DNA of 9,807 nucleotides from an uncultured Christensenella sp. (GTDB taxonomy: Bacteria > Bacillota > Clostridia > Christensenellales > UBA3700): positions 1-9,807 of the forward strand of contig CAJTZR010000073.1 in assembly GCA_910584035.1 (NCBI GenBank), read 5' to 3'. Below are positions 1-6,517 of this stretch, piece by piece. Position 1 is the first letter of the stretch. Each line of letters opens with the position of its first letter. The position numbers were made by a program, and so were the translations under genes. A model generated the notes under the pieces. The model saw only the letters and a program-made list of their open reading frames with translations. It made no database searches and was not told the DNA's origin.

Positions 1-2284
1 TAAAGTCATATACATTATTTTTGATAATACTTTTATCCTCTATTGTATACTCAAGTTGTTTTGATTCAACTCCGCCAGTTGCCCATTGGTAGTTAACTGG
101 GTCTTTCAACATAATTGTTGCTTTATGTACTCCAGCTTCTGTTGCCTTGTTATCTACAATAGCCATTTTAGTATTATCCCAATCAGTTGTTGGTGTGTAA
201 GTATGCTCCTTTCCGTCCAACATAAATGTTTGAGTTCCACTAGGTAAAGCAACTTTAGCTTTTTCAATGCTAAACTTTTGAGCCTGCCTAGTTCCTCTAA
301 TCTTTAAGTTAGGGTCGCTTAATTCTATCGCTATTGCCATATATCCACTACCAGCTTGACGTTGACCACCATTTATAGTCACTTTACAATCTGGGTATCC
401 AGCTACACTTGCAGATAATACTTGAGTGTTACCATTATATACTAATGTTTCATTTCCCCAAGTAATATCTACCTCTTTTGGCTCAATTGTAAGCATAAAA
501 GTAGGAGTTGTACATTCTGTTCCAATGTAGTACACATAACTACCAACATCTTTCAAATTGGCATATGTTAAAGCATCACTAGTACCAAATTTGATTATTT
601 GTATAGTAGTATTATTTGTTTTGTTAACCGCTGAAAGTTGGTAATTACTACCAGTATATGGTACTATTGCATTTGACCCAGTATATTCAACACCTGAAAC
701 TTTCCACTTAACATCTAATACACTTGTTGTAGTAGCAGTTTCTATTACGTCAGTTTTGTTTTCATCAAATGCAACCGTTTTACCACTTTTATTAGAAAAG
801 AAATATCTTGATGGTGCCAATGTATTAGAAACACCATAATTTAATGTAAATGGAGCATTTGCAATGTAAGTTGACATTAAAGTAATGCCAACACGAGTAG
901 ATTTTTCAGCACTTTCCAAAGCTCCACTTACATAAAGTTTTTGGTATTTTGCTAAAATAACATCAACATAACCACCATTTAAGATATTATTATAAATTTG
1001 TGCTCCCGCTTGTATTATAATTTGTGAATCATATCCACTGATTTTTGCTCCACCAGCACGATTTTTTGTTATTAAACCGCCACTTATTGTTATAATTCCA
1101 GTACGCTCTACCGCAACACCACATTGAGTATTTTCTGAAATCAAACCGCCAAATAAGCGAATATGTGAGTTAGTAGCATTTGCATATGCACCTATAGAAT
1201 CATTATAACGTATAGTTACATCATAAATATAAACCCTAGCACCACTAAAAGCATTTATTGTACCTCCATTTGGGTTTTCATTATATTCTAAAATTCCACC
1301 ATAAATATTAACTAAAGCTTCAGAAACAGTATTGTTGCCCAATGTGCAATAAATTATACCAGTAGTTGCTTTGTTGCCAAAATATAAACCATTATAGATA
1401 TATGTTGTACCACAATTAAATATACAACCTGCATCATTACGGCTTTCATTATCAACCATTAGAATATCATAAATATAGGTATTAGTTGAATGTGTTGTAG
1501 ATATCATACCATATTGTCCGTGATTTTCTAAAAACATACCACCATAAATTGTCAACTTTCCACCAGTAACAACGTGAATTACACCACCCGTTGTATCATT
1601 GTCACCAAAAGTTGACCTAGAATTACCACCAGTAAGTTTACCACATTCAATTTTCTTTAGTTCCTCAACAATAAAGTTTCTCTTATCATTCCATTCAGTT
1701 TGAGTAGCTCTATTGCAAATAGCTTCATATTCCTCATATACATTGCTCATATCATAGCTACTATCAACAAGTTCAAAAATACCATATACAGTAATCAATC
1801 TACCATAATCAATAGTTTCTGTTAATGCTCTATCAATAGTTTTACCGCATAAATCAAGCACCATATGTGCACCATTTGGAATTTTTATTATACCTCTGTG
1901 AAATGCATTACCAGTACCAAATATCGTTTTATATGTACTATCGCTTTTAGCAATCCAGTCATTCCCTAAATTAACTTTTACAATACAATTATTTTCTACA
2001 GACACTTTAACTGCATTATTCCAGCCCTCTGCCATTGAATCACAATCACCACTCAAAGTAAACTCTCGTTCCGCTTGAGCAGCAGACGATTCAATTTTTT
2101 CTGGTTCTTCCCTAACATTTTCATTATTTGCAGAAATATTATTTTGTACATTGTTTAAACTGCTACTAATTTCATAGTTATTATTGCTAGCAACATTATT
2201 AACACTTAAACAACCAGTAACCATAAGACAAATAATGGCTACCACTAAAAAGATTATTCCTACTCTTTTTATGTTTTTTATCAT
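1..2284 (-). CDS. Large surface lipoprotein, beta-helix plus MBG/YDG-like modules (3' end outside window)
   Basis: The reading frame is open from the ATG at 2284 to the window edge, 761 codons without a stop. An AGGAGG box (2293-2298) lies 8 bases upstream, which fixes the start. Residues 1-25 are a lipoprotein signal: basic MIKNIKR, a hydrophobic core and lipobox V-T-G-C with the lipid cysteine at residue 25. An Asn/Ser-rich linker follows. From about residue 235 to 430 there are short beta-strand turns of the type 'xIYGGxxxxN' (for example LTIYGGMF, VNIYGGIL, IRLFGGLI, ITISGGLI), typical of right-handed parallel beta-helix surface proteins. From about 525 onward come repeated modules with 'YTGSNYQL', 'YNGNTQVL' and 'LDGKEHTY', each closed by an 'IE.K.V' linker, resembling MBG/YDG-type Ig-like domains. 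The protein is probably anchored outside the membrane. No catalytic motif was seen; adhesion or glycan contact is inference. The C-terminus cannot be judged. Confidence 0.9.
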   Translation of the reverse strand, partial: MIKNIKRVGIIFLVVAIICLMVTGCLSVNNVASNNNYEISSSLNNVQNNISANNENVREEPEKIESSAAQAEREFTLSGDCDSMAEGWNNAVKVSVENNCIVKVNLGNDWIAKSDSTYKTIFGTGNAFHRGIIKIPNGAHMVLDLCGKTIDRALTETIDYGRLITVYGIFELVDSSYDMSNVYEEYEAICNRATQTEWNDKRNFIVEELKKIECGKLTGGNSRSTFGDNDTTGGVIHVVTGGKLTIYGGMFLENHGQYGMISTTHSTNTYIYDILMVDNESRNDAGCIFNCGTTYIYNGLYFGNKATTGIIYCTLGNNTVSEALVNIYGGILEYNENPNGGTINAFSGARVYIYDVTIRYNDSIGAYANATNSHIRLFGGLISENTQCGVAVERTGIITISGGLITKNRAGGAKISGYDSQIIIQAGAQIYNNILNGGYVDVILAKYQKLYVSGALESAEKSTRVGITLMSTYIANAPFTLNYGVSNTLAPSRYFFSNKSGKTVAFDENKTDVIETATTTSVLDVKWKVSGVEYTGSNAIVPYTGSNYQLSAVNKTNNTTIQIIKFGTSDALTYANLKDVGSYVYYIGTECTTPTFMLTIEPKEVDITWGNETLVYNGNTQVLSASVAGYPDCKVTINGGQRQAGSGYMAIAIELSDPNLKIRGTRQAQKFSIEKAKVALPSGTQTFMLDGKEHTYTPTTDWDNTKMAIVDNKATEAGVHKATIMLKDPVNYQWATGGVESKQLEYTIEDKSIIKNNVYDF

Positions 2285-2307
2285 AGCAAAAACCTCCTAT
2301 TTCCCAC

Positions 2308-2483
2308 TACATAGAATACATATATCTATGTACTTAAATTAGGCTTTACAGCTATGTTTTTGTAAGGTTTTTGTTAACTTTATTTATGCTTTTTACAAAT
2401 TGTTTATCTTATACTTGACAAATGTATATATTTAATTAGATAATATTCATATAATATGTACATAGATATATGTATTTTATGTA
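2308..2483. repeat. 26-bp inverted-repeat pair upstream of the lipoprotein gene
   Basis: The arm at 2308-2333 and the arm at 2458-2483 are reverse complements with one mismatch over 26 bp, enclosing 124 bp. Each arm contains a small palindrome of its own, TACATA-N4-TATGTA (2317-2332 and 2459-2474), with centres 142 bp apart. The left arm lies just upstream of the lipoprotein's ribosome-binding site, and the right arm lies just downstream of a plus-strand promoter-like site. Paired operators are the simplest reading; a miniature element is possible, but no target duplication was recognised. Confidence 0.75.
2415..2444 (+). promoter_or_regulatory. Candidate sigma-70 promoter, plus strand
   Basis: A perfect -35 TTGACA (2415-2420) is followed after 18 bases by GATAAT (2439-2444), one base from consensus. 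Transcription would start near 2451, directly before the right palindrome arm, and run toward a hairpin terminator ending at 2547. No convincing protein is encoded downstream, so it may drive a short untranslated RNA or be a chance match in A+T-rich DNA. Confidence 0.4.
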
Positions 2484-2521
2484 CCACCATTTTACACAAT
2501 TTAACTAAATTACTCAAAAAC

Positions 2522-2547
2522 ACCCCCGATTTTCGGTGGGTATTTTT
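2522..2547 (+). terminator. Hairpin with T-tract, plus strand (possibly bidirectional)
   Basis: ACCCCCGA pairs with TCGGTGGGT around a TTT loop, with one bulged T, followed by ATTTTT. In the minus direction the hairpin is followed by GTTTTTG, so it could stop transcription both ways. The 14 bases ACCCCCGATTTTCG recur at 9398-9411. Confidence 0.55.
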
Positions 2548-2583
2548 AAAAAATCGACTTTTTATAAAATCACGACTTTACAA

Positions 2584-2622
2584 AAAACTCAACACTCTAA
2601 AATTTATCATTTTAGAGTGTTG
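2584..2622 (-). terminator. Intrinsic terminator downstream of the ferritin-like gene
   Basis: A perfect 13-bp stem (2590-2602 with 2610-2622) encloses a 7-base loop. In the minus direction it is followed by GAGTTTTTTG, which gives a six-T run. It lies about 170 bases after the stop of the 2789-4066 gene. The plus direction also has a short T-run, so it may be bidirectional. The stem is poor in G+C. Confidence 0.7.
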
Positions 2623-2788
2623 TTTTAATGTGTTCATTATTTGTTTTTCAAGCCAATTAGTGGCTACAAAAGAAAACTTGTAATTCATTGCAATGCCATA
2701 TTAGAAACCGCAAGTTTAGCATTGCTACAAAGCTTTACAATCAAAGAAAACTTATCAAGGTCAATCTTAACCTTAATTTGTATAACAA
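2623..2788. other. Spacer between the ferritin-like stop and its terminator
   Basis: There is no supported gene. On the minus strand one frame stays open for 35 codons (2792-2688) without a start codon or ribosome-binding site. It ends in an ATGA overlap with a second 36-codon frame that runs through the terminator hairpin. A gene remnant is possible; chance is also possible. Confidence 0.3.
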
Positions 2789-4066
2789 TTATCTATTGCA
2801 TTTAAAGTCTGTACTTTCAGTTGCACCTTTAACTCTACCAACTTGAGTGTTGTCACAACTTCTATTACGCAATTCCTCAATTGGATTTAAAGCAATTTCA
2901 AATCTGTAATCTCTGCCATAGTTTTTGATATAAGCATCAATAACTTTGTGTGATGGAGTTATTTCTGGTGTAGGGTTCATAATTGCTTGATATTTGAAAA
3001 AGTCTGCATCATTAGGCAAATAGTTTACATTTTCATATTCCTCTCTATTTGAGGTAAATTGTACAGTATTTTTGATTATATCCCTAACATAGTTAATATT
3101 TTCGTGTAATGAAAGTGGTTCTGGGAACTCGCCGTCACCAATAACCTCTTGCCAAGTCTTGTTTTCATACTTTTGTAGAAGTTCTACCGCCTTGTGCAAG
3201 TGTGCAATTTCAATAGCAAGATTCTCTTCCCATAATTGTTTGATATATTTATCTGTTTCAGTCATCATACAAGACCAATATAAATAACACTCATTATACT
3301 CGTGCCACAATAGAGTTTCAAACCAAGTAGCATTTGCATCCATTAAGTTACCATATTGAGTTACGTGTTCTTCCTCAACAAGTGCAATCTCTTGATATAA
3401 CTTTCTTGACATATCGTCAGTTGCCAAAGTTGTAACATTCATATAGTAATTCATTGTTTGTTGCTCTGCCGCAGTTATTATCATAGTTGCCAAAATAGTT
3501 TGTTTATCTGCCTCTTTTGAGTTTATGCACCTTCTTACATTGTCCTTAGGGAATCTATGGTGTGCAATAGTTGGTCTTGCGGGCATAATCTCTGTATATC
3601 GGCCAACAAGCTTTTCAGCAGAAATGCCTTGTGTCATTTGCAATAGATTAGAATATCTATATAAATGGTCAAAATCTTCTAACAATGCAAAGTCTAAAGC
3701 TTTTTTAACATAACAATCTTTTTCACGCTTTGCAAGCTCTGCAGTAAGGTCAACAGCTAATTGTTCATAAGAAATAGTATGCTCAAGTTGACTCTCATTG
3801 CAAGGCTTCAATAAAGAAACCTTTAGCTGTTGTTGCTTTTCCAAAGCTCTTGTTAAAGCAAGCTCTCGTCTAAGCTCTGTGTCAGCAAAATGTCTTGAAA
3901 ATTGGTGAGAAAACCAATTTGACTCAAACTCTGTACCATTCATTAAAATAATACGAGTTTTGGTGTAAGGATTTACCTCATACTTGTTGTATGACTTGGG
4001 ATAAAGTTGCTTCCAGTTTTCAAATGCATCAATCAGCGATATGGGTTTTTCGTTAAATGGATTCAT
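2789..4066 (-). CDS. Ferritin-like helical protein with three Glu/ExxH hairpins
   Basis: This is a 425-aa soluble protein with no signal peptide. The ATG at 4066 has GGAGGT (4073-4078) seven bases upstream. Three helical hairpins carry ferritin-like metal ligands at a constant 30-residue spacing: E101 with D131xxH134 (ALLEDFDHLY), E201 with E231xxH234 (ALVEEEHVTQY), and E256 with E286xxH289 (NLAIEIAHLH). The second and third hairpins together match a classic four-helix di-iron bundle of the ferritin/rubrerythrin superfamily. The first is an extra half-bundle in which Asp replaces the first ligand. Residues 1-80 begin with a conserved-looking stretch, 'NPYTKTRIILMNGTEFE', and the last 120 residues lie outside any domain I recognise. 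Iron storage, peroxide reduction or another oxidase-type role is possible; none is shown by the sequence. It is flanked by its own terminator and appears monocistronic. Confidence 0.92.
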   Translation of the reverse strand: MNPFNEKPISLIDAFENWKQLYPKSYNKYEVNPYTKTRIILMNGTEFESNWFSHQFSRHFADTELRRELALTRALEKQQQLKVSLLKPCNESQLEHTISYEQLAVDLTAELAKREKDCYVKKALDFALLEDFDHLYRYSNLLQMTQGISAEKLVGRYTEIMPARPTIAHHRFPKDNVRRCINSKEADKQTILATMIITAAEQQTMNYYMNVTTLATDDMSRKLYQEIALVEEEHVTQYGNLMDANATWFETLLWHEYNECYLYWSCMMTETDKYIKQLWEENLAIEIAHLHKAVELLQKYENKTWQEVIGDGEFPEPLSLHENINYVRDIIKNTVQFTSNREEYENVNYLPNDADFFKYQAIMNPTPEITPSHKVIDAYIKNYGRDYRFEIALNPIEELRNRSCDNTQVGRVKGATESTDFKCNR

Positions 4067-4336
4067 TAAACTACCTCCAAAATTTTATTTTTATTAAATG
4101 TATTAAAATATTAATAACCATATAAAAAACTTACTACTAAATATATTGAAATAATATAATTACTACTAATTGAATTAATTTCAAATTTTAATAGTGACTA
4201 CTTGCATACTAATTAATAGTTAAAAAATAATTTATTTACCCAACTATCAAATATAATATGCTTTATCCATAATTTTGTTGATTATTTTTTCATATTTGAT
4301 TATATCCAATAAATCTAAAAACCATACACTTAAAAC
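4067..4336. promoter_or_regulatory. Leader region of the ferritin-like gene with short repeats
   Basis: No gene is seen. This very A+T-rich stretch must hold the promoter of the minus-strand gene starting at 4066, but no -35/-10 pair stood out. TTACTACTAA occurs twice as a direct repeat (4131-4140 and 4160-4169, 29 bp apart), and a 9-bp inverted repeat ATCAAATAT/ATATTTGAT lies at 4246-4254 and 4292-4300. The direct repeats could be regulator sites. No clear PerR or Fur box was found. Confidence 0.35.
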
Positions 4337-4365
4337 AAAAGCTCGGTAAAATTTACCGAGCTTTT
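4337..4365 (-). terminator. Intrinsic terminator of the small lipoprotein gene
   Basis: A 29-base palindrome centred on 4351 forms a stem built on AAAAGCTCGGTA/TACCGAGCTTTT. In the minus direction it ends in GAGCTTTTGTTTT. It starts about 42 bases after the stop of the 4407-4940 gene. A T-run on the other side means it could also act in the plus direction. Confidence 0.8.
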
Positions 4366-4406
4366 TACTTTATATTATTTAAATTTTTTAAGTTGTCTAA
4401 TTTTTA

Positions 4407-4940
4407 TTAGTATGAAACTTTAAAACCAAATCTTGATACAGACAATGATGAATCATTATCTAAAAAGAAAATATCCAAACTCAAAATGCAAATATTTGCG
4501 TTGATACCAAGATATTTTTGTTCTTGTTTTTGGTCTTCCTCAGGTGTTGAACCATAATTCTCAACAATTAGAAAAGCAGAATCTTCACTATCTTTTGTGA
4601 TATCAACATATCCAGACAAGCTACCATAATCCGCATCATTCATTGTCCAAGTATAGTTGCCTTTCTCCTTTGTGATAATCATACTGAAAATTTCTGTATC
4701 ATCAACATATTGCAACTCAAATTGTTCAGCATTTGCTTCATTGTAAATAATCTTGAAAGTTGTATCATATTCCTCATCGTATTCAGAATAAACATATTGA
4801 CCATCAACTTCAGTTCCCTTTTCTTTAATTAAATTGATTGTAGTTTCAAAAGGTTTCTTAAACAAAAAGCACCCGCTTAATGCCATAACTGCTGAACAAA
4901 CTAACATTACTACAGCAACAACTAAAATTTTCTTTTTCAT
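4407..4940 (-). CDS. Small lipoprotein of unknown function
   Basis: This is a 177-aa protein. Its start at 4940 is supported by AAGGAG (4947-4952) six bases upstream. Residues 1-24 are a lipoprotein signal: MKKKI, a hydrophobic core and L-S-G-C with the lipid cysteine at residue 24. The mature part is acidic and rich in Tyr, Asp and Glu (for example YSEYDEEYDTTFKIIYNEA), with alternating patterns that suggest a compact beta-rich fold. The family was not recognised and no catalytic motif is visible. It is divergent from the repressor gene at 5165, sharing a 224-bp intergenic region, and has its own terminator. Co-regulation with 5165 through that region is possible but not shown. Confidence 0.88.
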   Translation of the reverse strand: MKKKILVVAVVMLVCSAVMALSGCFLFKKPFETTINLIKEKGTEVDGQYVYSEYDEEYDTTFKIIYNEANAEQFELQYVDDTEIFSMIITKEKGNYTWTMNDADYGSLSGYVDITKDSEDSAFLIVENYGSTPEEDQKQEQKYLGINANICILSLDIFFLDNDSSLSVSRFGFKVSY

Positions 4941-4968
4941 AGATAACTCCTTAACTTTTGTTACTATT

Positions 4969-4997
4969 ATATTAATAATATTTTAAATATGTTACAA
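4969..4997 (-). promoter_or_regulatory. Weak promoter candidate for the small lipoprotein gene
   Basis: On the minus strand, TTGTAA (4997-4992) is followed after 17 bases by TAATAT (4974-4969), about 17 bases before the ribosome-binding site. Other overlapping boxes exist in this A+T-rich stretch (a TATAAT at 4971-4966 and a TTGATA at 5006-5001), so the exact pair is uncertain. Confidence 0.3.
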
Positions 4998-5119
4998 AAT
5001 TATCAATGACATATATTTAGTTTTAAGTTTTTAGCAAATGTCAAACAATAATTTGTTCACATATTTAACAAATAAATTATATAATATTCGACAAAATAAA
5101 TCACAAATAACGAGTAATT

Positions 5120-5155
5120 ATCGTAATACGTGCTAAATACGATAGTTTATCGTAT
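5120..5155. promoter_or_regulatory. Three half-site operator at the 5165 repressor promoter
   Basis: ATACGATA-GTT-TATCGTAT (5137-5155) is a perfect inverted repeat with 8-bp arms. A third half-site, TATCGTA, lies upstream at 5120-5126. The palindrome overlaps the -10 box of the repressor gene (5153-5158). Autorepression by the encoded HTH protein is the natural inference. Confidence 0.7.
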
Positions 5156-5158
5156 ACT
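5153..5158 (+). promoter_or_regulatory. -10 box giving a leaderless transcript of the 5165 gene
   Basis: TATACT is followed by exactly six bases (AAAATT) and then the ATG. Transcription would begin at or next to the start codon. No -35 match at normal spacing and no Shine-Dalgarno sequence is present. An upstream TATAAT at 5080-5085 is an alternative, but it would give an 80-base leader still without a ribosome-binding site. Confidence 0.5.
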
Positions 5159-5164
5159 AAAATT

Positions 5165-5374
5165 ATGGAAACGTTATCAAAAAGACTAAAAGAATTAAGA
5201 CTGGAAAACAAATTAACTCAAACAAATTTTGGGAAACTAATAAATGTTTCCCAAGATACTATTTCATTGTGGGAAAAAGGTAAAAGTTATCCTACAATAG
5301 AATATTTATATGCAATATGCAAAGAATTTTCTGTGTCAGCCGATTATCTGCTTGATTTAGACAAAAATAATTAA
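5165..5374 (+). CDS. XRE-family HTH repressor, probably leaderless
   Basis: This 69-aa protein consists of a single lambda-repressor-like (Cro/CI, HTH_3) domain. Helix 2 spans about residues 19-26 (QTNFGKLI), the recognition helix about 29-37 (SQDTISLWE), followed by the usual KG.SYPT turn and the 'FSVSADYLLDL' end typical of small XRE repressors. It binds DNA as an inferred dimer. The ATG at 5165 is the only possible start: a stop lies in frame at 5108-5110 and no ATG, GTG or TTG intervenes. There is no Shine-Dalgarno sequence. A palindromic operator overlaps the promoter, suggesting autoregulation. Divergent from the small lipoprotein gene; its other targets are unknown. Confidence 0.9.
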   Translation: METLSKRLKELRLENKLTQTNFGKLINVSQDTISLWEKGKSYPTIEYLYAICKEFSVSADYLLDLDKNN

Positions 5375-5453
5375 GCCACACCTTAAATACTTGCAAACTT
5401 GTTAGCAATAGTTTTTCAATTCTACAATAAAAAAATATAAATATCATACATTA

Positions 5454-5514
5454 AAAAAGGTAGGAACACAATTGAAGTGCCCCAAAATACTTCATTTCAC
5501 AATCCTACCTTTTT
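5454..5514 (+). terminator. Nested long hairpin downstream of the 5165 gene
   Basis: A 12-bp outer stem (5454-5465 with 5503-5514, AAAAAGGTAGGA/TCCTACCTTTTT) encloses a second 6-bp stem, TGAAGT/ACTTCA (5473-5478 with 5489-5494), separated by an internal loop. The outer arm ends in five Ts, so it can act as a terminator about 80 bases after the repressor stop. The two-storey shape is larger than a usual terminator. Confidence 0.6.
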
Positions 5515-5655
5515 ATATTAATCTATACCATTTTTATTATAAAAACTTATCTACAAAACTAGTTTTAATTTTCAAATAAAACAATGATATGTATTGATTA
5601 TCTTTCATTAAATTTAATTATAAGAATATATTCGGCTATTTTTCCTAATAGTATA

Positions 5656-5664
5656 TGTTATAAT
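5656..5664 (+). promoter_or_regulatory. Extended -10 promoter of the 5695 gene
   Basis: TG-T-TATAAT (5656-5664) is a perfect extended -10 motif, 31 bases before the start codon. No good -35 is present, as is usual for extended -10 promoters. The 11-bp palindrome GTTAT-A-ATAAC (5657-5667) sits on the box and could be a repressor site. Confidence 0.55.
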
Positions 5665-5694
5665 AACCATATCCAATAAAATAGAGGTAATTAT

Positions 5695-5949
5695 ATGACA
5701 ATACACGAAGCAATAGTTACAAGAATTAAACAATTAATGAAAAAAAACAATGTTAATCAAAGCACTTTGTCAAAGATTACAGGAATACCAAAGTCAACAA
5801 TTAATGACTTGTTAAATTATCGTACAAAAACAACATCTAGCTTATATATAATTAAAATCTCAAAAGCTTTTGGTATTAAAATAAGTGAGTTCTTTAACAA
5901 CGATATTTTTAACAATCTAGCTCCACCTAAATTTAACAACAAAAAATAA
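5695..5949 (+). CDS. Small XRE-family HTH protein, paralogue 1 of 3
   Basis: This 84-aa protein begins with MTIHEAIVTRIKQLM. GAGG lies seven bases before the ATG. The HTH spans about residues 22-42: helix 2 QSTLSKIT and recognition helix KSTINDLLNY. Helix 4 (about 47-60) and a short 'ISEFFNNDIF' segment follow, and the tail is 'NNLAPPKF' plus Lys/Asn. The family is the small single-domain Cro/CI-like proteins common in Clostridia. It differs from the copy at 6908 by one residue in the first 52 and by nine in residues 53-81, so the two are recent duplicates with an identical recognition helix. No partner domain, toxin or peptidase is attached. It probably acts as a DNA-binding regulator; its target is unknown. 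Confidence 0.88.
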   Translation: MTIHEAIVTRIKQLMKKNNVNQSTLSKITGIPKSTINDLLNYRTKTTSSLYIIKISKAFGIKISEFFNNDIFNNLAPPKFNNKK

Positions 5950-6189
5950 GAATTAAATTTCCTTATTTATATTTTATCTATGTTAATATAACGACTTAAT
6001 TGTTCTAAATAAATTAATTCAATTTTGCAAAATATAACAATTCTCGCCTCTTAATAAAACTTTTTAGCTTACTACATAAAGCTTATATTAACTTATTGTA
6101 TTAAATGTATCTCAATAAATTACACTATTTACTTTATTACTAATTTAGGATACAAAAAAAGCATTAAATAAGCAACAAAGTCTAAAACC
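5950..6189. other. A+T-rich spacer between convergent regulator genes
   Basis: No gene, promoter of quality or RNA was seen. A weak A+T-only inverted repeat (AAATAAG at 5944-5950 with CTTATTT at 5962-5968) overlaps the stop of the 5695 gene and might end its transcript. Confidence 0.5.
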
Positions 6190-6222
6190 AAAAAGCAGTT
6201 AGATTTCTCTAACTGCTTTTTT
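6190..6222 (-). terminator. Bidirectional intrinsic terminator
   Basis: A perfect 14-bp stem, AAAAAGCAGTTAGA with TCTAACTGCTTTTT, encloses a TTTC loop. T-runs are present on both sides (TTTTTT in the plus direction; TTTTTGGTTTT in the minus direction). It lies 21 bases after the stop of the minus-strand repressor at 6243 and also faces transcription from 5695. Confidence 0.85.
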
Positions 6223-6242
6223 ATATAAAATTAATTTAATTG

Positions 6243-6458
6243 TTAATAAGATTTTAAATCAAACAATTCGTCTGCTGATATATCGTATAATTTGCATAAA
6301 AATACTATTTGAGAATAATTTAATTCAAATACACCATTCTCAAATCTACTATATTGTTGCTGTGTCATATGCAACATTTCAGCAACTTGCTTTTGCGTAA
6401 AATGAGCATCTTTTCTACTCTGTTTTAATCGTTTACCTAATTCTTTTTTAATTTCCAT
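6243..6458 (-). CDS. XRE-family HTH repressor, probably leaderless
   Basis: This 71-aa single-domain Cro/CI-type (HTH_3) protein has helix 2 at about residues 22-29 (QKQVAEML) and a recognition helix at about 32-40 (TQQQYSRFE), then 'NGVFELNYSQ' and 'LCKLYDISADELFDL'. It is not a close paralogue of the MTI-type copies beside it. The ATG at 6458 lies exactly six bases after a TATAAT. No Shine-Dalgarno sequence and no in-frame upstream start exist; a TGA precedes in frame. It diverges from the 6551 gene, whose consensus promoter holds a palindrome in the shared 92-bp region. A repressor acting on that region is the natural inference. Confidence 0.9.
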   Translation of the reverse strand: MEIKKELGKRLKQSRKDAHFTQKQVAEMLHMTQQQYSRFENGVFELNYSQIVFLCKLYDISADELFDLKSY

Positions 6459-6464
6459 ATTTAA

Positions 6465-6473
6465 ATTATAACA
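6465..6473 (-). promoter_or_regulatory. Extended -10 promoter giving a leaderless transcript of the 6458 gene
   Basis: On the minus strand, TG-T-TATAAT occupies 6473-6465, and six bases later comes the ATG. The predicted transcription start is at or next to the first base of the start codon. No good -35 was found. Confidence 0.65.
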
Positions 6474-6475
6474 TT

Positions 6476-6517
6476 TACATCACAAAAATGCTTGACATAC
6501 ACCATAAAATGATGTAT
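6476..6517. promoter_or_regulatory. Operator between the divergent regulator genes
   Basis: ATACACCAT-AAA-ATGATGTAT (6497-6517) is an inverted repeat with 9-bp arms and one mismatch, filling the spacer of the plus-strand promoter and entering its -10 box. A third half-site, TACATC (6476-6481), lies just upstream of the minus-strand -10. One dimer could shut the 6551 promoter and a second site could act on the 6458 promoter. Confidence 0.6.

Noticed and set aside
2456..2683. 75-residue frame on the plus strand
   Set aside because: No ribosome-binding site, runs through two hairpin terminators and has low-complexity, cysteine- and isoleucine-rich content typical of chance frames.
3525..3713. 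62-residue plus-strand frame
   Set aside because: It lies wholly inside the ferritin-like gene on the opposite strand, with no ribosome-binding site.
4067..4336. PerR/Fur box for the ferritin-like gene
   Set aside because: Several A+T-rich imperfect palindromes exist, but none matches the known consensus well enough.
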